Shown: positions 36,631 through 46,216, counted from the stretch's first letter. The stretch is 64,000 nt of DNA from Actinomycetota bacterium (GCA_009699875.1 WLNI01000001.1:62001-126000), one strand, 5' to 3'. Notes: generated from the letters alone by a model not told the origin. Made by a program: numbers and translations.

Positions 36631-36933
36631 ATGATTGTGATTCGAGGAAGTATTCCAATTAATCCCACGATGAGAGATCGAGCTATTTCAGCCATGAGCG
36701 AAATGTCGATCGCCTCAGAAGCCGAAGCGGGGTGCGTGACCTACCGGTTCTCTTTCGACATCAGAGAGCCCGACACGGTTCTTCTCTTCGAAGAGTGGGA
36801 AAGCGAAGCGGCACTCGCCGCTCACTTTTCAGCTCCTCATATGGCGACGTTTCAGTCGGACTTAAAAGACGTCGTCCAGGGCGAACCGTCGGTGTTGCGC
36901 TACGAAGTCAGCAGCAAAGGCCCGCTGCATTAG
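36631..36933 (+). CDS. Antibiotic-biosynthesis-monooxygenase (ABM) domain protein
   Basis: A 100-residue protein with a ferredoxin-like fold. MIVIRGSIPINPTMRDRAIS and SEAEAGCVTYRFSFDI, then FEEWESEAALAAHFSAPHM, give the ABM family pattern (PF03992). Such proteins act as cofactor-free monooxygenases, quinol oxidases or haem-degrading enzymes. The haem-degrading IsdG-type Asn is not evident. GAGGT precedes ATG 36631. It is convergent with trpD, and the ends overlap by four bases. Confidence 0.88.
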   Translation: MIVIRGSIPINPTMRDRAISAMSEMSIASEAEAGCVTYRFSFDIREPDTVLLFEEWESEAALAAHFSAPHMATFQSDLKDVVQGEPSVLRYEVSSKGPLH

Positions 36934-37979
36934 CCCACCAGTGAAGAGAGCACTCCTCGTGCTGCGCCTGAATCAAGAGCCTGTGCTCCGAGAAGGATTC
37001 CTTCTTCGAGTGATGAAACTCGACCAGCGATCACTAATCCCGCCGCCGCATTCAGCAGGACGATGTCTCGAACTGCTCCAGATGCTCCCTCGAGCAAATC
37101 AATCAGCGCCCTGGCATTCACCGTTGCATCTCCTCCGAGCAATTCACCTTCGCCAGGCGACGTGAGGCTATAAGAAGCCGGGTTGATCTCAAAGCGGTTG
37201 TACTCGATCGTTCCATCGTCTTGGCCCACAACTTCGACAACGTCACTGAGGGCACTCGTCGAAAGCTCGTCGTAGCCATCTCGGGCGTGGACGACCCACG
37301 CTCTCTTCACACCGTTTTGCCCAAGAACGGTCGCCATGTTCTCAAGTGAATGTGGATCTGCCGTTCCAACTAGGAGATAGGGCGGCTGTGCGGGGTTGGC
37401 TAAGGGCCCGAGCACATTGAACGCTGTTCGAATCCCGAGGGCTTTTCGAACCGGCCCCACGAACCGCATGGCGGGATGGAACGCGGGGGCGAAACAGAAG
37501 CCAAAGTTTCTTTGAGCGATACTCTCGGCTACTTCTTCTGGGGAACACTCGATCTTGACCCCGAGCGCTTCAAGGACGTCGGCGGTTCCCACCTTGGATG
37601 ATGCGGCCCGGTTGCCGTGCTTACAGACAGGCTGGCCCGCTCCGGCAATCACGAATGCGGCCATTGTCGAAATGTTCACAGAACCCTTGTCGTCACCACC
37701 GGTGCCCACAATGTCAAGCGCCTCGACGTCAAGGGTGACTCGAGTCGCGTGACCCAGCATGGAGCGCACCATGCCCGTGAGTTCGTCGGCGGTTTCGCCC
37801 TTGGCTCGAAGCGCGACAAGAATGCCCGCGACTTGGGCAGCGTCAACATCACCATCAAAGACAACATCCATCACTGCTTCTGCTTGTGACGTGGTCAGGT
37901 CTGATCCTTCACAGAGTGTGTTGAGCACTCCCGTCACCCCTCCCAATGATTCGAGAAGGGTGGACTCGCTCAGTCCCAC
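36930..37979 (-). CDS. trpD: Anthranilate phosphoribosyltransferase
   Basis: A 349-residue enzyme that transfers phosphoribosyl to anthranilate in tryptophan synthesis. The diphosphate site GTGGDDKGSVNIST and the acceptor site KHGNRAASSKVGTADVLEAL are clear. The length suits the family. The chosen GTG 37979 lies inside the end of the acyl-CoA dehydrogenase gene (10-base overlap); GTG 37937 is an alternative. No other trp gene is next to it, so the pathway is scattered in this genome. Confidence 0.95.
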   Translation of the reverse strand: MGLSESTLLESLGGVTGVLNTLCEGSDLTTSQAEAVMDVVFDGDVDAAQVAGILVALRAKGETADELTGMVRSMLGHATRVTLDVEALDIVGTGGDDKGSVNISTMAAFVIAGAGQPVCKHGNRAASSKVGTADVLEALGVKIECSPEEVAESIAQRNFGFCFAPAFHPAMRFVGPVRKALGIRTAFNVLGPLANPAQPPYLLVGTADPHSLENMATVLGQNGVKRAWVVHARDGYDELSTSALSDVVEVVGQDDGTIEYNRFEINPASYSLTSPGEGELLGGDATVNARALIDLLEGASGAVRDIVLLNAAAGLVIAGRVSSLEEGILLGAQALDSGAARGVLSSLVG

Positions 37980-39145
37980 CAGAGGTCGTGGCCTAAGAGC
38001 CCTCGAGCAATAAGTCCGAGCTGGACCTGTGAGGTGCCTTCCACGATTGTTAACTGCTTGGCATCTCGGTACCAAAGTTCAGTGGGGTGATCTTCCATGT
38101 AGCCCGCAGCTCCTAAGAGTTGCACGGCGATCCCTGAGGCCTTCACGCCAACTTCAGTGGCGTACATCTTGGCCATGGAGAGGTAGGGCACGTATTCCTT
38201 CGTAAATTTGCCCTGATCGGCCAACCATGCGGCTCGATAAGTCAAAAGACGTGCCGCTTCAATCTCAGTGGCGATCTCGGCCAACTTCCATTGAATGCCT
38301 TGGAAGTCAGCGATGGTCTTGCCAAAGGCGGCACGTTCTTTGACGTACTCGGTGGCGTACATGATGGCCCCTTCAGCCAAACCAATACCTCGTGCAGCAA
38401 CGATTGGCCGCATGGCATTGAGGCCAAACATTGCCAAGCGGAATCCGCCAACTTCGCCGATCACGTTCTCTGGGCCCACACGGACGTTCTCAAGGAGCAG
38501 CTCGCCGGTGTCGACGCCTCGAACCCCCATCTTCTTGTCGGTCCTTGGCACGCTCAATCCTGGCGCATCTCGGTCAATCACAAAGCACGTAATAGAACCG
38601 TGATCTCGAGAGTTGGGGTCACCGGTCTTTGCAAAGACGACGTACCAGTCGGCTTGAACAACGCCGGACATCCAGCATTTGAGTCCATTCAAAATCCAGC
38701 CATCTTTTACGTCTGGATCAGGCGTGGCAACCGTGCGCATTCCGGCCACGTCACTTCCCGCTTGGGGTTCCGAGAGACCGAAGGCGCAGCGCTGTGTTCC
38801 TTGCGCGATGCCCGGCAAGTAGCGAAGTTTCTGTTCTTCGGAGCCAGCGATCATGATCGGCCCGGTCGGGAGTCGGGTCAGCAACAACATCAATCCTGTG
38901 ACGTTGGAGTATTTGGTCACCTCTTCAATGGCGATCGTCAGACCTAAGATCCCTGCTCCCGCTCCTTCGTATTCCTCAGGGATACAGAGCCCTAAAAGTC
39001 CCGCTGCCTGGAAGGCATCAAAGATGTCTTGGGGATACTCACCGGTTGAGTCGATCTCTCGAGCTCGCGGCTTGATTTTGTCTTGCGACAAGCGTCGAAC
39101 ACTCGCTTGGAGAGCGACGAGTTCATCTGGGAGGTCAAAATCCAT
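37970..39145 (-). CDS. Acyl-CoA dehydrogenase
   Basis: A 391-residue FAD-dependent enzyme that makes enoyl-CoA from acyl-CoA. FGLSEPQAGSDVAGMRT binds FAD and substrate, and the catalytic Glu lies in the IVEGTSQVQLG segment near the end. The start of the N-terminal helical domain is MDFDLPDELVALQASVRRLS. It likely passes electrons to ETF. It is translationally coupled to trpD by an overlap, which looks like packing rather than a metabolic link. The chain-length preference is unknown. Confidence 0.96.
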   Translation of the reverse strand: MDFDLPDELVALQASVRRLSQDKIKPRAREIDSTGEYPQDIFDAFQAAGLLGLCIPEEYEGAGAGILGLTIAIEEVTKYSNVTGLMLLLTRLPTGPIMIAGSEEQKLRYLPGIAQGTQRCAFGLSEPQAGSDVAGMRTVATPDPDVKDGWILNGLKCWMSGVVQADWYVVFAKTGDPNSRDHGSITCFVIDRDAPGLSVPRTDKKMGVRGVDTGELLLENVRVGPENVIGEVGGFRLAMFGLNAMRPIVAARGIGLAEGAIMYATEYVKERAAFGKTIADFQGIQWKLAEIATEIEAARLLTYRAAWLADQGKFTKEYVPYLSMAKMYATEVGVKASGIAVQLLGAAGYMEDHPTELWYRDAKQLTIVEGTSQVQLGLIARGLLGHDLWWD

Positions 39146-39192
39146 AGCCCTAACCTAGCCTGAGCCCTTTTCGAGCTCGCTCAGAGACGCGC

Positions 39193-39429
39193 TTAGGCGG
39201 TTTTGCGTCGTTGACGCAAGATCCGGCGTCGCTCACGCTCGGTGGTGCCACCCCAGATGCCTTCACGCTCTCGCAGTGAAAGAGCGTGCTCGAGACACAT
39301 GGTCTGAACTGGGCAGACTGCACAGATGGCCTTGGCCTCTTCTGCATCTGCATCATCTTCACTTGAGGGATAAAAGACATCAGAGTCAATCCCGGTACAG
39401 GCTGATCGCTTACGCCACGTGGGGTTCAT
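39193..39429 (-). CDS. WhiB-family iron-sulfur transcriptional regulator
   Basis: A 78-residue actinobacterial regulator with four Cys (11, 36, 39, 45) for a [4Fe-4S] cluster, in the order C-x24-C-x2-C-x5-C. GIWGG (57-61) is the turn linking cluster and DNA-binding region, followed by the basic tail RERRRILRQRRKTA. WhiB proteins act with the sigma factor in development, redox sensing or resistance. ATG 39429 has AAGGA eight bases upstream. The frame is open a further 116 codons, but that extension is unlike WhiB and has poor start context. A run of nine C (minus strand) lies at 39463-39455, in its leader. Confidence 0.95.
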   Translation of the reverse strand: MNPTWRKRSACTGIDSDVFYPSSEDDADAEEAKAICAVCPVQTMCLEHALSLREREGIWGGTTERERRRILRQRRKTA

Positions 39430-39595
39430 TGTTTCTTTCCTTGCGCCGACAATTGGGGGGGGGTTCCTCCATCTCGAAATGGCCCTGAATTTCCAGGATT
39501 CCGATCCGGTGGAGTAGATATTCTCCCACGTCAGAGGGGTATCTGTAAAGAGCAATCTGGAAAAACTTGACCGGAGACTGTGGCAGGCTTGGCCG

Positions 39596-41275
39596 ATGCC
39601 CCGTTTTGACCGCTCTTCTTCCCTAGAAGCCCTCAAGAGCAAGACGTTTGACCTCCTCATTATTGGAGGCGGAATGACCGGAACTGGGGTCGCCGTTGAT
39701 GCCGTCACCCGAGGTCTCAGCGTGGCGTTGATTGAAAAGGACGACTTCGCCTCAGGCACCTCATCAAAATCTTCCAAAATGGTCCATGGGGGCCTGCGTT
39801 ATCTCCAACAACGAGAGTTTGGCCTGGTCTACGAAAACCTCCATGAACGCCAACGTCTTCTCACGAATGCTCCCCATCTGATCTCGCCACTCCCCTTCCT
39901 TATCCCTCTCTTTGGAAAAGACGGCGTCGTCTCCAAGGCAGTGGCCCGCTCGTATCGCACTGCGCTCGTCCTCTACGACGCCACTGGTGGCGTTCGCATC
40001 GGCAAGCGCCACAAAGAGATCACTCGAGACGAAGTTGTCGCTCACTTTCCGAGCCTGAACGTCTCACACCTCGTCGCTGGCTTCTTGTACTACGACGCTC
40101 GAGGCGATGACGCCCGAGTTGCGCTCACACTTGCTCGCACGGCAGCTGATCACGGGGCAGTGGTGGCGAACTACATCAAAGCCTCTGGGTTCCTTCACGA
40201 CAGCACGGGCCGCGTCACTGGTGCGACGGTCACTCCTAATGCACCAGGCGAGAAGGGCGCTCCCTTCGACGTGAACGCCCGTGTCGTGGTCAATGCAGCG
40301 GGAGTCTTTGCGGACGAGGTCTCATGGCTCGAAGAGGGAGTGGTCGCGGAGACCATCACTCCTGCCAAAGGGGTCCACCTCTCCGTTCGAGCTGACCGGC
40401 TCCCCTGTGACATCGCCGCGGTGATTCCTGTTCCAAAAGACAAGCGAAGCATCTTTGTCGTGCCCTGGGAGGACAGCCCCTACGTGTATCTCGGTACGAC
40501 GGATACAGCCTACGAAGGATCACTCGATGATCCTCGCTGTAACGCAGACGACGTCGCCTACATCTTGAATGCCGTCAACGCATTGACTTCAGCGGAACTC
40601 ACCGTTGACGACGTCACCGGCGTCTGGGCGGGACTTCGCCCACTGATCAAAGCACAAGCGGGAAAGAAGGTCTCAGCGCGTACCGCTGACCTGTCTCGCC
40701 GCCATAAAGTCGAGACCTCTCCAGAAGGAGTGGTGCTCATTACGGGTGGCAAATGGACGACCTATCGCCAGATGGCAGAGGACGCGATGGATGAAGTCGC
40801 CGAGCAACTCCCCGGCGTTGGCAAGTGCGCTACTCGCTCACTGGCTCTACACGGATCTCCCGGCAAGAAGAAAATTACTCTCGCAGGGCTACGCCCCGAG
40901 ATCTCCGCGTACCTCGTTCACCGCTATGGCACTGACGCGTCCGACGTTGCCACTCTCATCGCCGACGACCCCTCCTTGGGTGAACCACTGATCTCATCGC
41001 TCCCGCTCCTTGGCGTCGACGCGATCTACGCCGTTCGCTGCGAGATGGCGCTCACGTTAAGCGATATCTTGAGCCGGAGAACTCGCTCCCAGCTCCAAAA
41101 TTCGCGCGCTGCCCGAGAGATCGCTCACAAAGTTGCAGAACTTGTTGCTCACGAACTCGGTTGGAAGAAAACTCGGAAAGAAAAAGAGATCAAAGCATTC
41201 GTTTCACTCATTGACGATGAACTCGCTTCTGCAGGACTTCCTGAAACGGTCCGCTCCGACAAGATCAGCGTATGA
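39596..41275 (+). CDS. glpD: Glycerol-3-phosphate dehydrogenase (FAD, aerobic)
   Basis: A 559-residue membrane-associated flavoenzyme oxidising glycerol-3-phosphate to dihydroxyacetone phosphate and passing electrons to quinone. The dinucleotide site LLIIGGGMTGTGVAVDAVT, then SGTSSKSSKMVHGGLRYLQ and VWAGLRPLIK are family features, and the helical C-terminal DAO_C domain is present. The length is normal. Its stop overlaps the next gene by ATGA. It starts the three-gene operon of glycerol-linked enzymes. Confidence 0.96.
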   Translation: MPRFDRSSSLEALKSKTFDLLIIGGGMTGTGVAVDAVTRGLSVALIEKDDFASGTSSKSSKMVHGGLRYLQQREFGLVYENLHERQRLLTNAPHLISPLPFLIPLFGKDGVVSKAVARSYRTALVLYDATGGVRIGKRHKEITRDEVVAHFPSLNVSHLVAGFLYYDARGDDARVALTLARTAADHGAVVANYIKASGFLHDSTGRVTGATVTPNAPGEKGAPFDVNARVVVNAAGVFADEVSWLEEGVVAETITPAKGVHLSVRADRLPCDIAAVIPVPKDKRSIFVVPWEDSPYVYLGTTDTAYEGSLDDPRCNADDVAYILNAVNALTSAELTVDDVTGVWAGLRPLIKAQAGKKVSARTADLSRRHKVETSPEGVVLITGGKWTTYRQMAEDAMDEVAEQLPGVGKCATRSLALHGSPGKKKITLAGLRPEISAYLVHRYGTDASDVATLIADDPSLGEPLISSLPLLGVDAIYAVRCEMALTLSDILSRRTRSQLQNSRAAREIAHKVAELVAHELGWKKTRKEKEIKAFVSLIDDELASAGLPETVRSDKISV

Positions 41276-42777
41276 CGAATCCAACGCAAGCATCAGAGCT
41301 CAACCGGAACAAGCCCGTCACGTCGCGTTTCGAAACACTCGCGAGCGTCATCACCCCGCAGATTCTCGAAGAGTTCATCGCGCTCGGTATCGATGTCGAC
41401 GTGGCGACAGAATCTCGAGAGGATGCGTCTCGAGACTGGTGGCCGCTTTCGATTGGGTGGGCCGCCAACGGCCAAGTACCCGCACTCGCCGAGGTGGTCC
41501 TTCGCCCGACGTCGACAACACAGGTCTCTGAGATTCTTTCGCTGTGCTCGGCCCAAGAGATTCCCGTCACGCCAGCCGCTGGGCGCAGTGGGGTTTGTGG
41601 TGGCTCCGTGCCTCTTCATGGTGGCGTGGTGCTTGATCTCACTGGGCTGAATCGCATTCTGAGTGTGGACGAGCACTCCATGACCTTGCATGTCGAAGCG
41701 GGCGTCTTTGGGCCCGAGCTCGAAGCTCATCTTCGCGCCACCGGTCCGGGCTACACCTTGGGACACTGGCCCCAGTCCTTTGATCTCTCAACGGTGGGTG
41801 GCTGGTTGGCATGTCGAGGAGCTGGTCAGTATTCGAACCGCTACGGCAAAATCGAAGACATGGTTCGAGGCCTCAGCGTCGTTCTGGCTGACGGTTCAAT
41901 TATTTCGACGGATGGGCATGGTCCTCGTTCTGCGACAGGACCAAATCTCACTCAGATGTTTGTGGGCTCCGAGGGAACCTTGGGCGTCATTACTGAGGCC
42001 ACCTTCGCCATCACCGCGCTTCCCACAGGAGAAGGACGAGGAGCATGGTCATTTCCCTCCTTCGAACAAGGAATGGACGTCTGTCGACGGATCCTGCGGC
42101 GAGGAGCAACACCTGCGGTGCTGCGTCTCTACGACGTCACCGAATCCAAGCGGAACTTTGACATCGACGCCAACGTCTTGATCGTCCTCGACGAAGCAGA
42201 CCCCCTGATTGTGGCGGCCACGATGGAGATCGTCACGCAAGAAGTCGGGGCTGCCACCGTCGAAGATAGTGGACTCGTCGAGAAGTGGCTGGGTCACCGA
42301 AACGACGTCAGCGCACTTCGCCCCCTCTGGGAAAACAAGATCGTCGTTGACACGATTGAAATCTCTGGGCCGTGGAGTGTCCTTGACGATCTTCGCGTCG
42401 AGGTGGTTGAGGCACTGAATGACACTGAAGGAACCATGGTGTCCTCGGTTCACCAAAGCCACGCCTATAGCGATGGTGCATGTCTCTACTTCACCTTTGC
42501 GGGCAAAGCCTCAGAGAAGAACGCCGACGGCACCTTGGGAGACCTCACGAAAGAAGAGGCGTACTACCGCGCGTGTTGGGACAGAGTCACAATGGTTGTG
42601 GCGTCCTATGGCGCAGCAATTAGTCATCATCACGGCATCGGCATGAATCGAGGTCGGTTCCTCGCTGACGCACTGGGCTCATCATTCCCCGTGCTCGAAG
42701 CAATCAAAGGCACCCTTGATCCCCATGGGATTTTGAATCCCGGAAAGCTCGGTCTTGGAGGGGGCGGGCCCTGGTGA
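41272..42777 (+). CDS. FAD-binding oxidoreductase, alkyl-DHAP-synthase-like
   Basis: A 501-residue member of the type-4 FAD-linked oxidase family. The FAD site is PVTPAAGRSGVCGGSVP, with VEAGVFGPELEAHLRATG. The C-terminal part has SHHHGIGMNRGRF and HGILNPGKLG. The HHH motif and EKWLGHRND resemble alkyldihydroxyacetonephosphate synthase, which swaps the acyl chain of acyl-DHAP for a fatty alcohol to make ether lipids. Its place between GlpD (which makes DHAP) and a glycerol-kinase-like protein fits that role. A simple 2-hydroxy-acid dehydrogenase (GlcD/LDH-D type) is the alternative. Confidence 0.85.
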   Translation: MTNPTQASELNRNKPVTSRFETLASVITPQILEEFIALGIDVDVATESREDASRDWWPLSIGWAANGQVPALAEVVLRPTSTTQVSEILSLCSAQEIPVTPAAGRSGVCGGSVPLHGGVVLDLTGLNRILSVDEHSMTLHVEAGVFGPELEAHLRATGPGYTLGHWPQSFDLSTVGGWLACRGAGQYSNRYGKIEDMVRGLSVVLADGSIISTDGHGPRSATGPNLTQMFVGSEGTLGVITEATFAITALPTGEGRGAWSFPSFEQGMDVCRRILRRGATPAVLRLYDVTESKRNFDIDANVLIVLDEADPLIVAATMEIVTQEVGAATVEDSGLVEKWLGHRNDVSALRPLWENKIVVDTIEISGPWSVLDDLRVEVVEALNDTEGTMVSSVHQSHAYSDGACLYFTFAGKASEKNADGTLGDLTKEEAYYRACWDRVTMVVASYGAAISHHHGIGMNRGRFLADALGSSFPVLEAIKGTLDPHGILNPGKLGLGGGGPW

Positions 42778-44243
42778 GCCACGGCCAGATTCTCGTCGTT
42801 GACGTCGGGACCTCGTCGGTGCGCTCAAGCATCGTCACTGGTGACGGCAACGTCAGCCACGTCAGCCAAGTCCCCGTTCTTCCCTCGAGTCCCGAGGCGG
42901 GCATGGTCGAGGTCGACGCCCGCCTGATTCGAGACGCCGTTCTCGAGACCGCCCGGACTACCCTCAGCGCCGTCAGCGGCGTCGACGCAGTTGGCATTGC
43001 CAATCAACGCGCCACCACGGTGGTGTGGGACGCCACGACCGGAGAGCCCATCGGCCCCGCCATTGGATGGCAAGACTTGCGCACCGTCGTCAACTGTCTC
43101 GTCCTCCAAGGCGAAGGTCTGCGTCTTGCCCCGAATGCGTCAGCAACCAAACTCCAGTGGCTTCTCGATACCTTTGATCCCGAACGAGTTCGTGCAGCGT
43201 CTCTACGCTTCGGCACCATCGATTCCTGGGTGGCCTGGACCCTTTCGAATGGTGAGATTCACGTCACCGACGCCACCAACGCAGCGGTCACCGGCCTGTT
43301 TGATCTTGAATCTGGTTGGGATGCTCGCACCTTAGAGATTCTTAATATTCCGAGCCCGATGATGCCTCGCATCGTTGACTCTTCTGGCGTTGTCGGTCTG
43401 GCCTCTGCTCTTGAAGGGTCGCCTCCGATTGCTGGAATCGTTGGAGATCAACAGGCTTCACTGATCGGCCAGAGTTGCGTCGCACCTGGCCACGCCAAGA
43501 TCACGTTTGGGACCGGCGGGATGCTGAACGTTGTCACAGGATCGACCCCTCCGCAGTCAGCCGAGCGAAGCGAGGCGGGAACATTCCCAATTGTGGCGTG
43601 GAAACGCAACGGCGTGACGACGTGGGGGGCCGAGGCCATCATGTTGTCCGCTGGCTCATGTGTTGAGTGGCTCAGAGATGATCTCGGTATCTTGGCCTCT
43701 GCTCAAGAGTCTGAACAAGTCGCAGGGGCCTGCGAGACAAGTGACGGCGTCGTCTTTGTGCCTGCACTGCTTGGGCTTGGAACCCCGACATGGGACTTTG
43801 GTGCTCGCGGGCTCCTCTTGGGTATCACCCGAGGAACCGGACGCCCCGAGATCACGCGTGCTGTTCTCGAGGGTATCGCCCAACGAGGTCGTGATCTCGT
43901 TGATGCTGCGGAGTCTGATCTCGGCCAAGAGTTGGGCGCTTTGCGTATCGATGGCGGGATGAGCGCGAACACGGTGTTCACTTCGGCCTTGGCCAATGCC
44001 GTGGGTCGAGAGATTGAACTCTCTCCCGTTCTTGAAGCGACCACTTTGGGTGCGGGGTACTTAGCCGGACTCGCAACGGGTCTGTGGGCTGACGAGTCAG
44101 AGATTGCCGCTCTGTGGAAACCTCGATCGGTGGTATCCCCGAGCGACGACGACACCGCTAGGGCGAGTGCTCGAGAGCGATTCTTAGAGGCGCGCTCTCG
44201 AAGCGAAAAAACAATCCCAGATCTCTCCGGTGTCTCTTTTTAG
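42774..44243 (+). CDS. glpK: FGGY-family kinase, glycerol-kinase-like
   Basis: A 489-residue sugar-kinase-fold enzyme. The phosphate-1 region is DVGTSSVRSSIV (GlpK usually DQGTTSTR). GIANQRATTVVWDATTGEP and IGWQDLRT match glycerol kinase, as do GDQQASLIGQ and LGTPTWDFGARGLLLGITRG. It probably phosphorylates glycerol to glycerol-3-phosphate for GlpD; the symbol is a likely assignment only. GTG 42774 overlaps the stop of the flavoprotein gene (GTGA). The substrate might be another polyol. Confidence 0.85.
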   Translation: MSHGQILVVDVGTSSVRSSIVTGDGNVSHVSQVPVLPSSPEAGMVEVDARLIRDAVLETARTTLSAVSGVDAVGIANQRATTVVWDATTGEPIGPAIGWQDLRTVVNCLVLQGEGLRLAPNASATKLQWLLDTFDPERVRAASLRFGTIDSWVAWTLSNGEIHVTDATNAAVTGLFDLESGWDARTLEILNIPSPMMPRIVDSSGVVGLASALEGSPPIAGIVGDQQASLIGQSCVAPGHAKITFGTGGMLNVVTGSTPPQSAERSEAGTFPIVAWKRNGVTTWGAEAIMLSAGSCVEWLRDDLGILASAQESEQVAGACETSDGVVFVPALLGLGTPTWDFGARGLLLGITRGTGRPEITRAVLEGIAQRGRDLVDAAESDLGQELGALRIDGGMSANTVFTSALANAVGREIELSPVLEATTLGAGYLAGLATGLWADESEIAALWKPRSVVSPSDDDTARASARERFLEARSRSEKTIPDLSGVSF

Positions 44244-44359
44244 CCGTCTCAGGCAGCGAAACCGACTGTGTGATTTCTAACCACCCAGCGTGGGGCTATC
44301 CGCACTAGCCTCATGCGTAACCCGAGGAGGATATCTCGGTTCAAAGAAGGAATATTTCC

Positions 44360-44917
44360 ATGATGAGTCGTCAATCTTTTCGTCGCTCGCCTAGTCGTGC
44401 AATCTTGATCACTGGTGTGTTGACCGTGGTCTCCTTGGGAGCCGCTGCGTGTGGCTCCAGTAGTTCGTCGAGTACGACGACAACCAAAGCAACGAGCGCG
44501 ACGACAACGACGATGGCGGCGCCAACGACGACTGCAGCAGCCGCTCCAACCACGACACTTCCGTGCACCCCATCGAGTCAACAGACCAACTCGGGTCCTC
44601 CCGCAACGCAGTGTCTCAATGAGTACTTCAACTCCCCGAGCAAGAACATCGGTTGCCAGATCCGTTCACAAGCCGTTTACTGCCAGTCCATCAATCAGCC
44701 CAACAGCGTGACCTTGGCCGCGGACGGAACCGTCAAGCCCTGCAGCGGTCAAAACTGTCTTGGCAACGGGCCAACCGGAGTGCAAATACTCGCCTATGGA
44801 TCTTCCGTCACGAACTTTGGCTTTACCTGTAAATCAGCGACCACGGGTGTGACGTGCACGGTGGCGAGTGGAAAAGGCTTCATGATCAATGACGCCACCG
44901 TCACCACGCTGAGCTAG
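44360..44917 (+). CDS. Exported lipoprotein with Ala/Thr-rich tether
   Basis: A 185-residue predicted lipoprotein. The signal ends in LGAAAC (lipobox), then a Ser/Thr/Ala tether (about 35-70), then a globular domain with six or so Cys. QCLNEYFNSPSKNIGCQIRS and FTCKSATTGVTCTVASGKGF recall small actinobacterial exported domains, with likely disulfides. GAAGGA is upstream of ATG 44360. Function is unknown. It shares its layout with the lipoprotein at 35976-36566. Confidence 0.82.
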   Translation: MMSRQSFRRSPSRAILITGVLTVVSLGAAACGSSSSSSTTTTKATSATTTTMAAPTTTAAAAPTTTLPCTPSSQQTNSGPPATQCLNEYFNSPSKNIGCQIRSQAVYCQSINQPNSVTLAADGTVKPCSGQNCLGNGPTGVQILAYGSSVTNFGFTCKSATTGVTCTVASGKGFMINDATVTTLS

Positions 44918-44977
44918 CGAGTCGGGCGCTCAAGAGGACGCTGACGACTCAAGGGGCTCGAGATCAGTCTCTGAAGT

Positions 44978-46216
44978 TTAGAGAGCGATGTCTTTAGCGT
45001 CGTCCATGGTGCCACCAGTTGCCAACAGGCCTCTGAACGCCATGAGTTGTCGCGGCTTCGAGACGCCAAGCACCCCAGTGATAAATCCATCTTGATGAAA
45101 TAAGGCCAAGAACCTTCCTTCTTCATCTCGAGGTAGCGCCAGCACGACGTCATCGCTGGCGCCGGGGTGGCCCAAGACCTGTATCTTTTTTCCCCATTGA
45201 TCAGACCAAAAATAGGGCACCGCCGCAAAGGTCTCGGCGTCACTCGGTCCCGCCAGGAGTGACTTTGCAGCATGGACGCCGTGATCAACTGCCATTTGCC
45301 AATGTTCGATGCGGACGAGTTCATTATGTCCCGCGTCACTCCAGTGAAAGCGGGCAACGTCGCCAATCGCTACAACACCAGGTCCAGCGAACAGGTGACG
45401 ATCGGTGACCACACCGTTTTCAAGAGTGAGTCCTGAACCTTCAAGCCACTGTGTTGACGGGGTCACTCCAATACCAACCACAATCAAGTCGGCGGGGATG
45501 GATTCGTTTCCTTCGAGCCCTACCCATCCGGCCAGTGCTCCATCTCTCGGACCTTCGATGCCAGTGACCGTCACGCCAGTTCGCAGCGTGGCGCCAGAGT
45601 TCTCAATCATCTCAACCAAGAAGCTGGCCACGTGCTCCCCCACGATCGGCAAGAGTGGCACGGAGAGCCCTTCAAGAATGGTGACCTTGTGCCCGGCTGC
45701 CACTGCCGCAGTGGCTACTTCTTGACCGATAAATCCCGCACCAACGAGAACAACCCGACTTTCGGGAGCTAACGCCTCGAGGGCGGAACGAAGACCCAGT
45801 GCGTCATCCCAGGTTCGAAGGCCATGAACGCCCGGCAAGGATTCAGTGCCAGGCAAGCGACGAAGTGCCGCTCCAGTAGCGATCACGACCGCATCGGCAT
45901 CAATTGTCGAGTCGTCGGCCAATGTCACCCGTCGACTCTGCGCGTCAAGTGACGTGGCGCGAACTCCAAGACGAGTGGTGATGTTGAGTTCGTTCATCTT
46001 GTCGTGATCGGCTAAGACGACTCGGTCGAGTTCCCATGCGCCACTCAAGACTTGTTTTGAAAGCGGTGGTCGATCGTAGGGAACGTGGGTTTCTTCCCCC
46101 ACAAGCGTGATCCTTCCTGCAAAACCTTCTCTTCGAAGCGTTTCCGCACAGCGGATCCCCGCCAGAGACGCTCCGACAATGGTGACAGAACCTTGGCGGT
46201 CAAGGGCCGTACTCAT
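44978..46216 (-). CDS. Ferredoxin/rhodocoxin-reductase-like FAD oxidoreductase
   Basis: A 412-residue NAD(P)H- and FAD-dependent reductase. The FAD site is SVTIVGASLAGIRCAETL, the NAD site is VVLVGAGFIGQEVATAA, and RHLFAGPGVVAIGDVAR is the second FAD motif. A C-terminal Reductase_C domain (DQWGKKIQVLGHPGASDDVV) is typical of the reductase in P450 and dioxygenase systems. ATG 46216 overlaps the TGA of the metallo-beta-lactamase gene (ATGA). Likely role: hand electrons to a ferredoxin. The partner is not shown. Confidence 0.92.
   Translation of the reverse strand: MSTALDRQGSVTIVGASLAGIRCAETLRREGFAGRITLVGEETHVPYDRPPLSKQVLSGAWELDRVVLADHDKMNELNITTRLGVRATSLDAQSRRVTLADDSTIDADAVVIATGAALRRLPGTESLPGVHGLRTWDDALGLRSALEALAPESRVVLVGAGFIGQEVATAAVAAGHKVTILEGLSVPLLPIVGEHVASFLVEMIENSGATLRTGVTVTGIEGPRDGALAGWVGLEGNESIPADLIVVGIGVTPSTQWLEGSGLTLENGVVTDRHLFAGPGVVAIGDVARFHWSDAGHNELVRIEHWQMAVDHGVHAAKSLLAGPSDAETFAAVPYFWSDQWGKKIQVLGHPGASDDVVLALPRDEEGRFLALFHQDGFITGVLGVSKPRQLMAFRGLLATGGTMDDAKDIAL

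Noticed and set aside
39430..39777. N-terminal extension of the whiB frame by 116 codons
   Set aside because: No WhiB has such a tail; it overlaps the glpD start region and the ATG at 39429 has a good ribosome-binding site.
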